Source of the DNA: Nymphaea colorata
Lineage: Eukaryota; Streptophyta; Magnoliopsida; Nymphaeales; Nymphaeaceae
Direction of reading: 5' to 3'
DNA length: 64,000 nt
NCBI RefSeq assembly: GCF_008831285.2
Contig: NC_045142.1
Location: forward strand, 23,869,300-23,933,299
A program made the position numbers and the translations under genes. Shown one piece after another: positions 13,221 to 26,900 of this stretch. Within the stretch, counting starts at the first letter, position 1; each line of letters opens with the position of its first letter. The notes beneath the pieces are model-generated. The model was given only the letters and a program-made list of their open reading frames with translations, did no database searches and had not been told where the DNA came from.

Positions 13221-15790
13221 TTGAAGATGACAACTAATCTAAAGTTTAAACGATTTAAGATAAATTCGTAACATATAATACATGTTATTCAAATATAGGA
13301 AATAATGAAATTTTTTTTATTGATTGTATTTTAATTATAGGATTGAATCTGAGCCATTGATGATACACATATTCCAATGATAGTTGTAGTAAAAGATAGA
13401 ATTAAATATCAAAATGAAAAATCACAAAATGTAATGTGTGCTCATACATTTGATTTACAATATTTTACACTTATTTATACATGATGAGAAGGATCTGTAG
13501 CCAATTCTAGAATATTAGTTGAATTTCTAATAACTCAAGTTTGAGTTTTTCACCAATTCCAAAAGATAATGTAACTTAACCACTTATTAGACTCATAAAT
13601 AAGATGTTCATTAGTTTATTATGTTTGACTTTAAACATGTTCATTAGTTTATTATGTTTGACTTTAGTTTCTATAACATTTGTTATATGTAGGTAAATAT
13701 TATTTTGTTGATTCAAGATATGTCAATGCCCTCTAATTTCTAACTAATATTATTTCTTAAATAAGCTGAACTAATTTCTTAATCAAACATTAATTTTAAT
13801 AAAGTGATTTGATCGCAATATCCAACCCAAATAAGATACATTGATATCCTTAGCTCAAGGGAGAACTAAATTACGGCCATATATTTTATGGCTGGCCCTA
13901 GTAAATTTTGACATGCTGATAACCTTTTCGGTCATTTCAGTTGAAGTAAAGAACAAGCTTCCGCTGTCTTTACGTACTGACTCGTCCAGACTTTTTCCTT
14001 TAACGGCAGAAGACAATTAATTGAAGAAATTTGGACTTACCAATATACCCCTATGATTTCTGTTTAATACCCATTCAAAAAATTTTCCCAATTACGATCT
14101 TTATATATATATATATATAAAAGTCTACCAAAAATCCCTTTTTCAGTTAATATTTATAAATTAGGTTTGCCATTTTTTGCAGGATAATCAAAATATAAAA
14201 GAAGATGAATTAATTTTCTTTGATAATTGTAAGATGCAATCTTGGTATCCAAAATTTGGAGAATCATACTAAAATTAATTTCTATCTCCAAATGAAATTT
14301 TGGTGTCCAATTACCTAAATATCTGAAATTTTCAAAAATCTAAGCGTTTGATTGCATTGTACCTTAAGCCAAAGGTGACCGGATATTTTGAGATCCTTAG
14401 ATTTCAAGATTTCAAATATTTGACTTTAACCAATATTTTTTTTTGTTATAAACACTCAAGGATTATGTCACGAGTTGATTGCTTTTTAATTTAAAGATCA
14501 TAAACGTCAAGTCAAAAACCAAAAAAGGGAACCCAAAGGTCAGTCAGGTGGACATTGTTTTTAGTTTACAAATAGAGATTGGTTATCCGAGTGAAACTTT
14601 TTCAATACAAGTTTCACCTTTAATGCTATTCACACTCATATAACGTTTTATAATCCTTAGGGCTGGTTTCTCAATCAAAGTTGAGTTGTCCCCTTTCTCT
14701 TTTCAGAAAATAATTATATGGAGGTATTTAGATGACACTCAAAACCATTTTTTAGAGGTAAAAATGACAAATAATTTTTTTTCATAAAATAATAAATTTA
14801 TGATTAACAAATTTTCAATTAACAGTGGAACAATAACCCGAATTTCGTGAAGCTGCTCCATATAACTGAACTCAAGTTCGCCCGAAATTCCACATTAAAT
14901 CAAAGTTTCAAAGAGTTTTGCCAAAATTCATTCTTTGACAAAGCCTGTTTCTGAAAATGAAGTGGATTACTTGGTACCCTTATGTTATTTAAGAGAGAGA
15001 GAGAGAGAAAAAAAAAAAGAAAGACTTGCAAAAGATATTTGGTTGACACCTGAAACCAATTAAATTTTTTTGTTTTTAAATTTCAAGCGTCCAAAGAATG
15101 AGTTTTTCTCAAAATTCATACTTGGCAAAACCTGTTTTTCAAAAAATGAAGTGGATACCTTGGTACCCCCATGCCATGGGTAATATCAATTTTTTTAAAA
15201 TTAATTAAAGTTTGCAAACTTTATTTTCATAAAACCAAAATTTCGAGTGTATGATGCAAACACGACAAAAAAATTGACATTGCAAATACGTTTTAGTTTG
15301 TTTGTTAAAGTGAGGACAAGTGGTTCATTGGGTATTTGGTTATTCCTTTCTTATAGATCGGAAAGAAGTAAAGAACAAAAGCATTACTAAGCAATGATAG
15401 ATACTAAGCAACCGCAAAACTTTGTAGAGATATTATAATTGTCGGTCTTACGGAATTGAGGGATGAATTTCATTTTTATTGAATGATTTTTTATAATTAG
15501 AATGAATATTTGATTTTACAAATACAATGATATGAGAAATAAATTTGCCAATATAAATAAGAAATATATTTGAATGAACCTCTTTGGTATGTCTTAATGA
15601 CTTAACACTATACGATTCAACACGTTTCAAAATTTTATATGTAGAAAAATAAATCGAAACAGATTGCGTAGATTAAATTTTGTAAGGATAAGATGGTCTT
15701 ACGAATTACATCCCTACGTCCTATTAGTTAATTCTGTCCACTTATAAATTTGAACGACCTGACTTCATTTATGACGCTGAAGATTTGGAA
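13221..15790. other. AT-rich spacer with decayed repeats
   Basis: No gene was recognised. A 31-bp unit (GTTCATTAGTTTATTATGTT...) is tandemly duplicated around 13,605-13,666. A diverged direct repeat, about 75 bp long, occurs at 14,908-14,982 and 15,093-15,170; both copies end in AATGAAGTGGAT(T)ACCTTGGTACCC-like sequence. Short TA and GA runs occur near 14,101 and 14,993. Confidence 0.5.
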
Positions 15791-15791
15791 G

Positions 15792-16680
<889 letters not shown>

Positions 16681-19600
16681 ATGGAGTGCCAAAAATCCGT
16701 GTCCTTAAAGCCGAGGCCCTTGTTTGTTCTGTCACTCATCATGTCGTCCTCTCTCCTCTTGTGCTTGTTCTTCTGGTTCTACATTGACCTCCCATTTCTA
16801 GCACCCCAGGCACATATTTCTTTCAACCAGCCATCATTGACTCTTGATTTGACGGCCCCCCAAGTTCAGAATCTTACAGCTTCTGTGGAGAACATCAGAG
16901 TTACTGACGCCAACTTCACTACCGGCGTTCGCTCAGATGTAGGGATTGGAGTAGTTGGTAGTCCTTCAAATAAGAGGTTGAGTTCTGTTCAAGCCAACTT
17001 GAGCGACAACCTTCACTCAGATGTGGAGTTTGACATTCTTGGTGGTTCTTCAATTAAGAGCGTGGATTCTATAGAAGCCAACTTGAGCAGAAACCTTCAT
17101 TCAGACGTGGGGATTCAAACAGTCGATAGTTTATCAAACAAGAGTTTGGAGTTGGCAGGTGGTGAGGACATGAGCGAGAAGGGGGATAACATCATTGAAG
17201 AAAAGAGCCTGGATACTGGAAAACTTGACAGTATATCAAACAAGAGTTTGGAGTTGGCAGCTGGTGTGGACATGAGCGGAAAAGGGGAGAACATCATTGA
17301 AGGAAGGACCCAGGCAATGCAGAATCCCGACTGTGATATTTACAGTGGAAAATGGGTTCTTGATGAGGAGTATCCTCTCTATTCTAATGAATCATGCCCA
17401 TTTATAGATGAAGGCTTTAACTGTGGCGGGAATGGGAGGAGGGATAAAGGCTATATGAAGTGGAGATGGAGGCCGAACGACTGTGAAATCCCAAGGTACC
17501 CTGTTTCGAGCAGTATTTCTTTTCTTTCATTTTCTTCTGCAGCCGAGGTCCTTATGAACGCATTTAGCAAATGAGGGTGGTCTCTGTTCTCCGTTGGCAG
17601 ATTTAGTGGTGCCAATATGCTGGAACTGATAAGAGGAAAAAGACTAGTTTTTGTTGGGGACTCCATTAATAGGAATCAGTGGGAATCTATGCTGTGTTTG
17701 CTGTTAGGAGCTGTGAAGGACCGAAGCAAGGTTTTTGAGGCACGAGGCCACAGAATTACAAAAGGGAAAGGGAAATACAAATTCATATTATTGGTAAGAG
17801 AGCCAGAAACTGTTTTTCTGCTTCTTGTTTTTTTCAGCATGTATCTGGGTTTTAGTTCCTTGATTTTTTGAGCTGGGATATTCAGGATTACCAGTGCAGT
17901 GTTGAGTACTATCTTAGCCATTTCTTGGTCCATGAAGGCAAAGCTAGACTAGGACAGAAGCGACTTCAGACGCTGAGGATTGACACGATTGCTAAGAGTT
18001 CATCCAAATGGAAAGGTGCTGATATATTGGTCTTTAATAGCGCACATTGGTGGTCGCATTCAAAAACAAAATCTGGGTGAGGGATTCTTGATGTGTTTTA
18101 TGTGCTTCAACATTTCTTTGTTAATATAACGTCTCTAGCTAAATTTTGGTTCTTATGTTGAAATCGGAGGAAGTAATTTAATCTACAATTAGTCTGATCC
18201 TTCATGTGATGTGCTATTCAGCAAGGTTAAGTCGGGAGATATTCATTTATGCACGAATCACCAATTGAGACAGGACCTTATTTAAACTAAATTGGTTATG
18301 ATATGTTGCATCATGAAATTGAGAAGACATTATTTGTGGAGATTAGACATGGAAACCGACTTATTTTGGTATCATATGAAAATAATCCATACAATTACTG
18401 AAAATTAATTTTCAGGAAGCACTTAAACCAAATAGTGGTGGCTTGATCTCGAGACCATAGTGGAACCTTCATAGCTACGATTTCAAAATTATAAGTTTTT
18501 TTGCTTGTCTTGGTTCATGCTTTTAAGGCACACTCTTATTTCTAGACCTGCACTACAAGTTGAGAGCTCAGTAGGGAAAAGAGTTATTTTTCTGCTCAAA
18601 GGCACAGTCAGTAGGGAAACATAATCAGAAAGAGTTAGGTGGTTCCATGTCCATGAAAAAGAAAATTTCATCCTCTGGAATTTTCTGTGCAGAGAATAAG
18701 GAATCCTAAAACAAAAAGCTGTCAAATGGTAAAACCAGAGAACCATGTGCCTCAGGCCTCATGAAAATGTTAGCCTTATGAAATTGTTCAGGTATAAAAG
18801 TTGGACCTCCTAAACCTCAGTGATAATCTCGAATCCTGGAAATACTTCATGTCAAAGTCTTTCTGTCAATATTAGAAACCTAAAAGCTGGTGTGGTGACA
18901 TAAAAGAAAAGCGTAGGTTTTCCTCAGCATAGCTTTTAAATCCAAACAGTTGGTTAGCAGATCCTCAGAATCAAAAACTGAGTTTTTGACGAATTTGAGA
19001 TGCTTTGCTAAGGAAGGGTACCATTTCAATTCTGATTGTGAGTGGTATTCTTTTTATGAAGTTCGATATTGACTTTCCTTGTAGCCATTAGTCGAAACGA
19101 GTGCATGTCACTGTACATACAACAGAACCTTGTTCTTGCTGTAATGGTTGGCTTTCTCATCTCGTTGAGAAATCTTGAATTTCTCATGTCTCCAAAGGGA
19201 TTTTCATTTTCCAAATGCTGATACTGCCCGAGAATATGGGAGAGGAGATTTACTGAGTGGCTCACTGTATGGTTGTGCTTAATTTTTCCTATTATTTCTT
19301 GATCATCAAAACATGTGCTAAATTACATAGGGTTCTTGAAACGTACAGTGCATGCTATTTTTGTTGCCTTGTTTTAGGAGACAACATTCTTATAGAGGAC
19401 ATGAAGATGAACTGTAATTTCCTTGATGTTGTAAAACTGAATGAGGGATAAATGTGAAAATTTGCTAAGGAGTTCCAAAACAGTCGCAGAAAATTAAACA
19501 AGAGAACTTACTGCCTGTTAGATGAATTTTTGTGGTAAATGCTTGGCTAAATCAGCCAAATTAAACAAGTCTCTTGTTCGTAAAGCTCTCCTGACTTCTC

Positions 19601-20373
19601 TCTGGTTCATGGAAACAAAATTTCTATTTATATGCACAACTCAGCCAAATTTTTTTACATTTACTTGGGGATCCAACAGCAAGAATTACTACCAAGAAGG
19701 TGATCAAATCCATCGTCATCTCGATGTTATGACTGCTTTTAGGCGTGCACTGATGACATGGGGGTCCTGGGTTGATCAGCATGCCATCCCAGGAAAAACA
19801 CAAGTTTTCTTTAGGAGCTCGGCACCATCACATTTCAGGTCTCTCTCTTTCTCTCTTAGTTGCAACTTTCTTGCTTATGATGCATCTTCCTTATGCCTCC
19901 GAAATCCCTAACAAGTTGCTGAGAATGATTAAATCTTTTGTGATTCTATGTTTATGAATGATTTAAGCTGTAATATGCACAGGCTATTACTGTCTCTCTG
20001 TGCGTATATCGTACTTATCTTTCTGTATTTAAGCAGGGGAGGCCAGTGGAATACAGGAGGAAGGTGTGATCTAGAGAAAGAGCCCATTCAAGACATCACC
20101 TCAATTACAGACAACATAGATGAGAGCAGACTGGCAATTGCAGAAGACGTGATTAAGCAAATGAAAACACCTGTAACCTTGTTAAACATAACAAGTTTGT
20201 CAAAGCACCGGATAGATGGACATCCATCCATATATGGCCGCAAACCTCGGCAAGGTTCCCCTGCCAGTGGTCGTCAAGACTGCAGCCACTGGTGCCTTCC
20301 TGGTGTACCAGACACTTGGAATGAATTGCTGTACAGTATCTTATCTAAACAGAAAACAGTTTCTGCAGTGTAA
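16681..20373 (+). CDS. TBL: TBL family (trichome birefringence-like) polysaccharide O-acetyltransferase
   Basis: Five exons, 16681-17495, 17601-17793, 17886-18076, 19680-19838 and 20037-20373, join in phase to 564 residues. A membrane anchor lies at about residues 13-40 (type II, Golgi). A Ser/Asn-rich stem follows, then the PMR5N/TBL domain from about residue 215 ([20 protein letters not shown], then the CNGRRD-like Cys block), then the DUF231 acyltransferase domain. The catalytic motifs are present: GDS at about 291-293 ([17 protein letters not shown]) and the C-terminal DxxH (D534-C-S-H537). This family O-acetylates xylan, mannan or pectin in the Golgi. The [10 protein letters not shown] segment and long stem fit the TBR/TBL2/TBL4 branch, but I cannot assign one member. 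Intron 3 is 1.6 kb; the others are about 90-200 bp. The stem contains coding tandem repeats. Confidence 0.92.
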
Positions 20374-23300
20374 TAGTTGATGGTTTGTATATGGTATAAT
20401 CTCTTCCATTTTTCTATAATATTTCTTGAATTTCAAAATTGCTATTATCTTCCATGTAAAGCAGTAAGTAGTTACCATTGGCAGGAAATTGCTTTCTGCC
20501 TGTTTAGGGGTTTAGACTTGAGATATGTTTGAATTTGAAATATATCTTTTACCTGCCTATGAGCCGCAAGATATTGACAATGGCATTTTTTCATAAGTTA
20601 TTAGAACCAACTGTGCTTCGAGGGTGAGCAGGAGGAATATCTCATTACCCGAGCAAGTGTTGAAGCAACACTTCATTCCCTCTGTTTCCTGCCCCAGGGT
20701 CTATGGTTGCGCTGGTGTCTAGAGTGAGGATAGTGTACCTTGAACTTGGTACTGCATCCCATCCATTGACACATGAGCATAAAACACCCATGAAATTTAA
20801 ATTTATAACTGATGACTGGAATCTCAATGGCCAGCCAACTGACTGACTATGTAAACCTTCCCTGATTTAGGGGGTAATGACAAATGTAGTCCCTTTTCTT
20901 TACAATTGCAACCCAAAGACATGTTTGTATCGGAAAATTTAGGAACTTGGGAGACTATGAACAAAGGGTGGGTCTTCCAGTAAGAATTTATAACAAAAAA
21001 GGAAACAGAGAAATTGCTTTGCTTAGGAGAGATTGTCAATCACGTGAGGAAGCATCAAGTTTGAATGATGCCTTTCACCTGACAACATTATTTTATGCAC
21101 CAATACAAGGAAAAGACCACTTGATGGGATTCAGTATAAATTATAAGATAGAGTAAAACTCAAGCTTTTGTTATTGAAAATTTCTACAGAAACACTTTTG
21201 GATTTTAAAGGGGCAGTGAATATGTTATACTTAAAGTACCTATAGTGTATCGTAAGAGGGACGAAAGTAAAAGCCCACCTCCCCTACTATGAGGTCTGAG
21301 GGCCCTGAGGCTTTCATGGCTGTTCTTCTTATGCCCATCTATATAACCTCCATCAAAAGTGAAAGTTTGATGAAGATAGGTAATGTTTTTCATATACCAC
21401 CAAATGTTAGTTATGTCTCCGTAAAATTGTCGTTAACTCAAGCTAAATTCTTCCGCATGTATATACAAGTGTACGAAAATAGGTAGGTACTACACCCTCA
21501 TATACGAGATTTTGATGAGAATCACCTAAGTCATCGATTGCATGGTAAAGATTCACTTGTAATGCACAGACTAAGTTATTTATTTCAATATTGAAATACC
21601 CTTGAAAGGAAGAAAAAGAGAGAAAAAGAAAGAAACAAATAAGGTTTCTGAAATAACTCACTGTCTCTTTCGAGAGGTATTTCTAATTCTTGAAAAAACA
21701 ACTGCATTTTTATATTTGCAACTTAATCTCCATACTCTAATCTCATGAGAATTGAATGATTTGCATCAAGTGTAGTACATAAGGTCCCGTTTGATGGCAA
21801 AGTGAAATTTTGAACGGTAAAATTATCATGGAAAAAAAATAGATGGTAAAAAGTCGGGACCGACTTTTTTCCAAGGTAAAGTTGCCATGATCCATTGAAT
21901 TTGGCAGGGTAATTTTTGATGTGTTTGATTTAAGTATGAAAAGCCGTACAAAAAGGCCAATGCATTGTAAAATCTCCATGCATCAAACGGGGCCTAAAAG
22001 CCTGGCAGCTACTTATTTTCTTATATATATATATAACTCATCCCATACATAAGCGCGAACCTTAATCAAATCAAGACATCAACCCTAAGTCGAAACCAGT
22101 TCTTCCAGCAAGAGAGGAAGTGCTTGAGATAACTGATAATGGCACGACTCAAAATACAAAATACAACAATTTAACATTACAAGTCTTAGACCCTGTAATC
22201 AACTTTAAGAGGGCATTTGGTGAAGGTTACCAAACATAAGATAGAAGAACGCGGAGAACAATTTGTCTCTTCTTTTGTTTGGAACAAGCTTGACCCACGG
22301 AACAATGTGTTATTTAGCGCTATAATAATTAATGTGTTGTAATAAGTTTTGACATCACATTTTCCTTCTTACCAAAAGCCATCACTAAAATGTAAGAATT
22401 GCTGAAGAAACCCTAAGAGGCTAAAATCCCTATCTACCTCTTTTCCTTTTTTTTTTTCTTTTTTTTTTTCTGTGTTAAAAGCATTGGAAGCAAAGATGGC
22501 ACCGTCAGTTTGGCTAGAGTTCAGTTTTCCCTCGGGCGGAGATATAAAACAAATAATAAGGCACAAAAAAGGATGATGCAAAATAATTTTAAAAAATTGC
22601 CTTCTAGTAAGGTAAAAAGATAATTTGAAAAAAGTGTGATATCATTAAATTTATTAATAGTTTAAGATTTTTTTTTTTAAAAAAAGTGATGTACATGCAT
22701 GAAAATATTGAAGAGTTATGGGTTGACATGAAAAAATATTTAATAAAAAAATGTCTGCTTTTATCAGTCAGATTTTTGTGTCAAAGCTTTTATTTAAACT
22801 GGGAGAAGAGACTTTTCACTTCATTTTGAAAAACGAGGCTTTTTTAACAGTTTTTTCACTTATTTTTCTTTTTGAAAAGCAAAGTTTTGTCTAAAGGGAC
22901 TTTTCTTAAACCCTAGTTTGATGTACTCCAAGAACATATTTTTTAAAAATAAAACAAATGCAAAAATGTTATTGTGAACTTCTTTTTTCTTGGTAACGCA
23001 AACTGGTGGGCTTGAAAGCGGGTTGAAGGTGCACTTTTAGTTCAAAACCTAGCTATATTTTTGTAATGCTACATACAAGTAGGGTTCGGTCCCACCTCAA
23101 TTTTTTTTTTAAAATTTACTTGTAAATTAAAAAAAAAATTCACATATTATATATAAAAATTTTGAAATATAATATTTCAGCTTTAATTAAAATTTAAAAA
23201 TTTTAATTTGAAAAAATTCTACCTCCGTCTCTTTTCAAATGCCGTATAACTCTGAACCCTAGAAGCAAAGGAATGAGGGCTTTTTGCATGGGTGGTGGAA

Positions 23301-23480
23301 TATTAACCCCCTCGTTCATACAAAACAAAAATTTTTAAGATTAAGACGCGGGCAAGTCGAAATTAATGCAATTTTTTTATACCTTAAGAGAAATTTCCAA
23401 AATTTAAAAATTTACTATTCTAGCCGGTTTAGCTGCGTCATATGTTGTGGGTCCCATCTTCCAACGCATAAGTAGCAACG
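20374..23480. other. Spacer between TBL and UBC32
   Basis: The first few hundred bases should be the TBL 3' UTR. The rest is AT-rich with no coding signal and includes a Tourist-like MITE (21,783-21,994), poly-T/poly-A runs, and a short TA run near 22,023. Confidence 0.5.
21783..21994. mobile_element. Tourist-like (PIF/Harbinger) MITE
   Basis: A 212-bp element has terminal inverted repeats GGTCCCGTTTGATGG / GGCCCCGTTTGATGC. It is flanked on both sides by the trinucleotide TAA (21,780-21,782 and 21,995-21,997), the target duplication typical of PIF/Harbinger. It has no coding capacity. Part of its left-half pattern (CCNTGTTTGATGG...TTTTTCATGG) recurs around 60,610-60,660. Confidence 0.8.
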
Positions 23481-23487
23481 TTGCACT

Positions 23488-23547
23488 GCCACGTGGCCGT
23501 CATTCATACGGCGCTGTTTTCCTCCCAACCAATGATGTGCGGACACG
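23488..23547 (+). promoter_or_regulatory. G-box palindrome and ERSE-like motif upstream of UBC32
   Basis: GCCACGTGGC, a perfect palindromic G-box/ABRE core, lies at 23,488-23,497. Some 30 bp further on is CCAAT-N9-ACACG (23,529-23,547), one base off the ER stress response element CCAAT-N9-CCACG that NF-Y and bZIP28 bind. Both lie about 450 bp upstream of the ATG, probably about 300 bp upstream of the transcription start. Motif occurrence alone does not show function. Confidence 0.45.
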
Positions 23548-23980
23548 AAGAATTAGAAGACTACATCTTCTGGGTTCCAACGAAATCACGAAATTAAAGT
23601 CCAAACAGGAGCGACCATTTCCCAACCTACCGTTGTTGAACTCCCTCCCCTGCCTACTTGACTATTATACCCTCAGGGAACTGCCTTTAATATGGCCATT
23701 GCTTTCATTGGATGGGTGAAATTTACTCAAACTTGAGGGTAATAGCGTCAGACAGTCCCACCGAATCTCCGTCTCAGTCGGCCTTTAAAAGCGCGTCGCA
23801 GGTCGCTCTTCGTTGCCCTCGATCTTTCGCGATCTTTGAAGTTCTCGATTTCAAAACCGGGTTCTCATATTTCAGCTTGTTCTTCAATTTTTGGTTGGTA
23901 CGGTTCCCTGTAAATCAAAATTTTTGGAGGAAAATACCGGGAGCTCAGAGTATCGAGCATCGTGAGAGAGAGAGAGAGGG

Positions 23981-26900
23981 ATGGCGGAGGAGAAGTACAA
24001 TCGGAAGAATCCGGCGGTGAAGCGGATCCTTCAGGAAGTGAAGGAGATGCAATCCAATCCCTCCGATGACTACATGAGCCTTCCCCTCGAGGTATGATGC
24101 AGTACGAAATCCTAGTTGTCGCCCAATTTTTTATGCCAATTCTAGTTCTAGGGTTTCAAACGATCAGTTGTTCCTTCTGTAATCCTAGAATATGAAATTT
24201 ACGGTATTTATTTTGGAGTAGGAACCTGCGAACTCGTGAAGTTGTAAATTGGTGTCTCTCTGATGCATCTGCCTTTTTTCTCTTGATGGATTGCGGTGTT
24301 TGGATCATGAAAGACGCATGAATTACATTGCACTTTTTGTTTTCTAAAGGACCTCTTGATGCATCCACTTATCCAGCAAGGCTGATGTGGAAATCTGGAC
24401 ATGTTTGGAAAGTGAATTCTTCTGTCGCGATGCAAATTGCCAATGGTTCCCGCTTTTCCCGGATAATCGCTTTCGTCCGGCCCTAATATTCTGTTCCTTT
24501 TGCTTGTAACATTATCTTCTATTGGACATTCTACATTAAATGATATCAACCTTAGTTATGACTTATGTGGCATGAGCTTCTTCCGTACCCGGTGATGCAA
24601 TATTTTATAAGTAGTCGATTTTTTTTTGTTTTTCTCTATTAGTGGCGTCCTTCCCTACATGGTGATGCAGTACTTTATTGATATGGGTCATTTTCCCGTT
24701 TCTTTGTACTAATTAGTGTCTGTTGTGAGGGTCCATTTGCGGTTTAAAATTCAAGGGATCGGCTGATTTGGTCCTTGAAGGGTTTCTCGTTGTCATCGTA
24801 GAACGATGGAAGATGAGAAAAAAGATTCTTATATCATGCTATAAAACCTATTATTAGAAGCCAATATGAGCTCGGTTCACTTGGCTATATAAGTCAGCTT
24901 GAGATTTTGAGACCTTCAAGTTGGAGAAGGTCGAGAGCTTGATACTTATGGTGCACGACTCCTGGCATAGTCTGGCAGGTCTCTGCTTAAATTTAGCTTG
25001 CGAAGTTGGTTGTCACTTGTCAGGAACAAGTAGGCCTGCAGTCTGTTACCTTTATTGATACATTGCAGCCGTATTGTTTTCTTTCTGGCCTGGGATTGAT
25101 GTTTCAGAAACATGAATAGACACCGATTAGTTTTCAATGTTCATTATGTGGCATCGCAAAGGTTGCTTGCTTTTAACACACACCAAAAAAGTTAGATTAT
25201 TCGCTGTGCAGTTTGAATTTGATTTGGTGAAAAAATATTCATCAATATTATTTCAGCTTGTGTGTTTTTCTGAATATTAACAACTACTGGTTGCTGCTCT
25301 TTCTTCTAATAGGAAAATATATTTGAATGGCAATTCGCAATTAGAGGGCCTCAGGATAGCGAGTTTGAAGGTGGAATCTACCATGGAAGGATCCAACTAC
25401 CAGCTGATTATCCATTTCAGCCACCTGCATTTATGATGTTAACTGTAATCAGTTATAGTGCTTACAATGCTAATTTTCATTCACTGGCTGCCATAGTTAT
25501 TCTTGTCTTTTTGCATTGCAGCCAAATGGTCGCTTTGAAACACAAATGAAGATATGTCTTAGTATATCAAATCATCATCCGGAACATTGGCAGCCGTCCT
25601 GGAGTGGTATGTATTGCTTTATGACTTTAATTTTTTCTGGGCAAGTTGTAAAATACATTTTACAAGATACATAATAGGCACACTATAAATAAGACAAACA
25701 CATGGATTGGAGCATTATGTGTGATAAGCAGACGACTTTGATTGTCTGAACTCTGAAGACTGAAAACTAAATTAGTTGGAAGCTGATGGTCTGGCCTTGT
25801 TGGATCCAATTTTCTCAAACTACTTGGTTGGGATCAGTTAAGAATATTTTGAAGTATGGGCAAAATTAGGATTAACTGATGCTGTGTTCCTTTTATCCTA
25901 ATAATAGAACTAGAGAAGGTTTATCCTAATAATAGAACTATAGAAGGTTTCAATGTGAACGGTAGCATGGTACATTACTATTGCTTGAGTTGGTAACTTT
26001 TTGGTCTTATTATCCTCTTAGCCATGGGATGTGCATACATATTACCCATTACTGGGAAATTGCAGAGGGTAAGTGGCTTTTAGTAGTTAGCATAGTTTTC
26101 TTGGAGTATTGGGTTGGTCACCTTTTTCCATCCTATGTGCTCAATGTTTTGCATTTGTTTGGTGTCCTTCTGTTGGTTTTTGGGAATTTAGTACGTCAAT
26201 TGGTCTATACTTGAAGCAAGGACAGAGATACCCAGACACACCAGTTAGGTGCCTTCCTTGACCTAAAAGGAGAAAAAAGAAATCTTTTGAATTTCATTTT
26301 TTTCTTCTCTTTCACTCCCCAAGCCCTAACTCCTCTTCAGTCATCTTTTCCATTCCCTGGTCGATGGTGGAACCTGAGGGACACTGGAAAGCCCCAGATG
26401 GCAGACGTGAGAAACTATATTGGTCAACACAAACCCAAACCCGCACCCCCAACCCCCAAAAGGAAATGAGCTAGAGAAAGAGAGAGAGAGAGAGAGAGAG
26501 AAGAAAAGACCTAAATTTGCTGCTCTGCCATGGACTTGAAGCATGTTTTGTTGAGATATATCTAAACCTTGCCATTCAGTTGCTAAGTTAGTTCTTGATA
26601 CACAAAAGATGTATTGCTCAATGCTCATACTTGGAAAATATTGCATCAAATACAATCATATTCATAAAAACCTTGTGGACATCTTTTTGTGCTTTCCTAA
26701 ATCTTATGAATCTTGCTTCAAAGACATCTGTCTTCGTGTTTTATTTTTATAAACCATCTACTTTCAGGCTTTCAGCAGATGCATTTGTGGTGACTTGTTA
26801 TGTAGTCTGTGACTCTGTCCATATACTGAGCCCTAGCCTTTGTATGCTGTTCATGTATTTTAAGGTTGCTACTAGGCATGCATTGTTGTGTTATCCTTAA

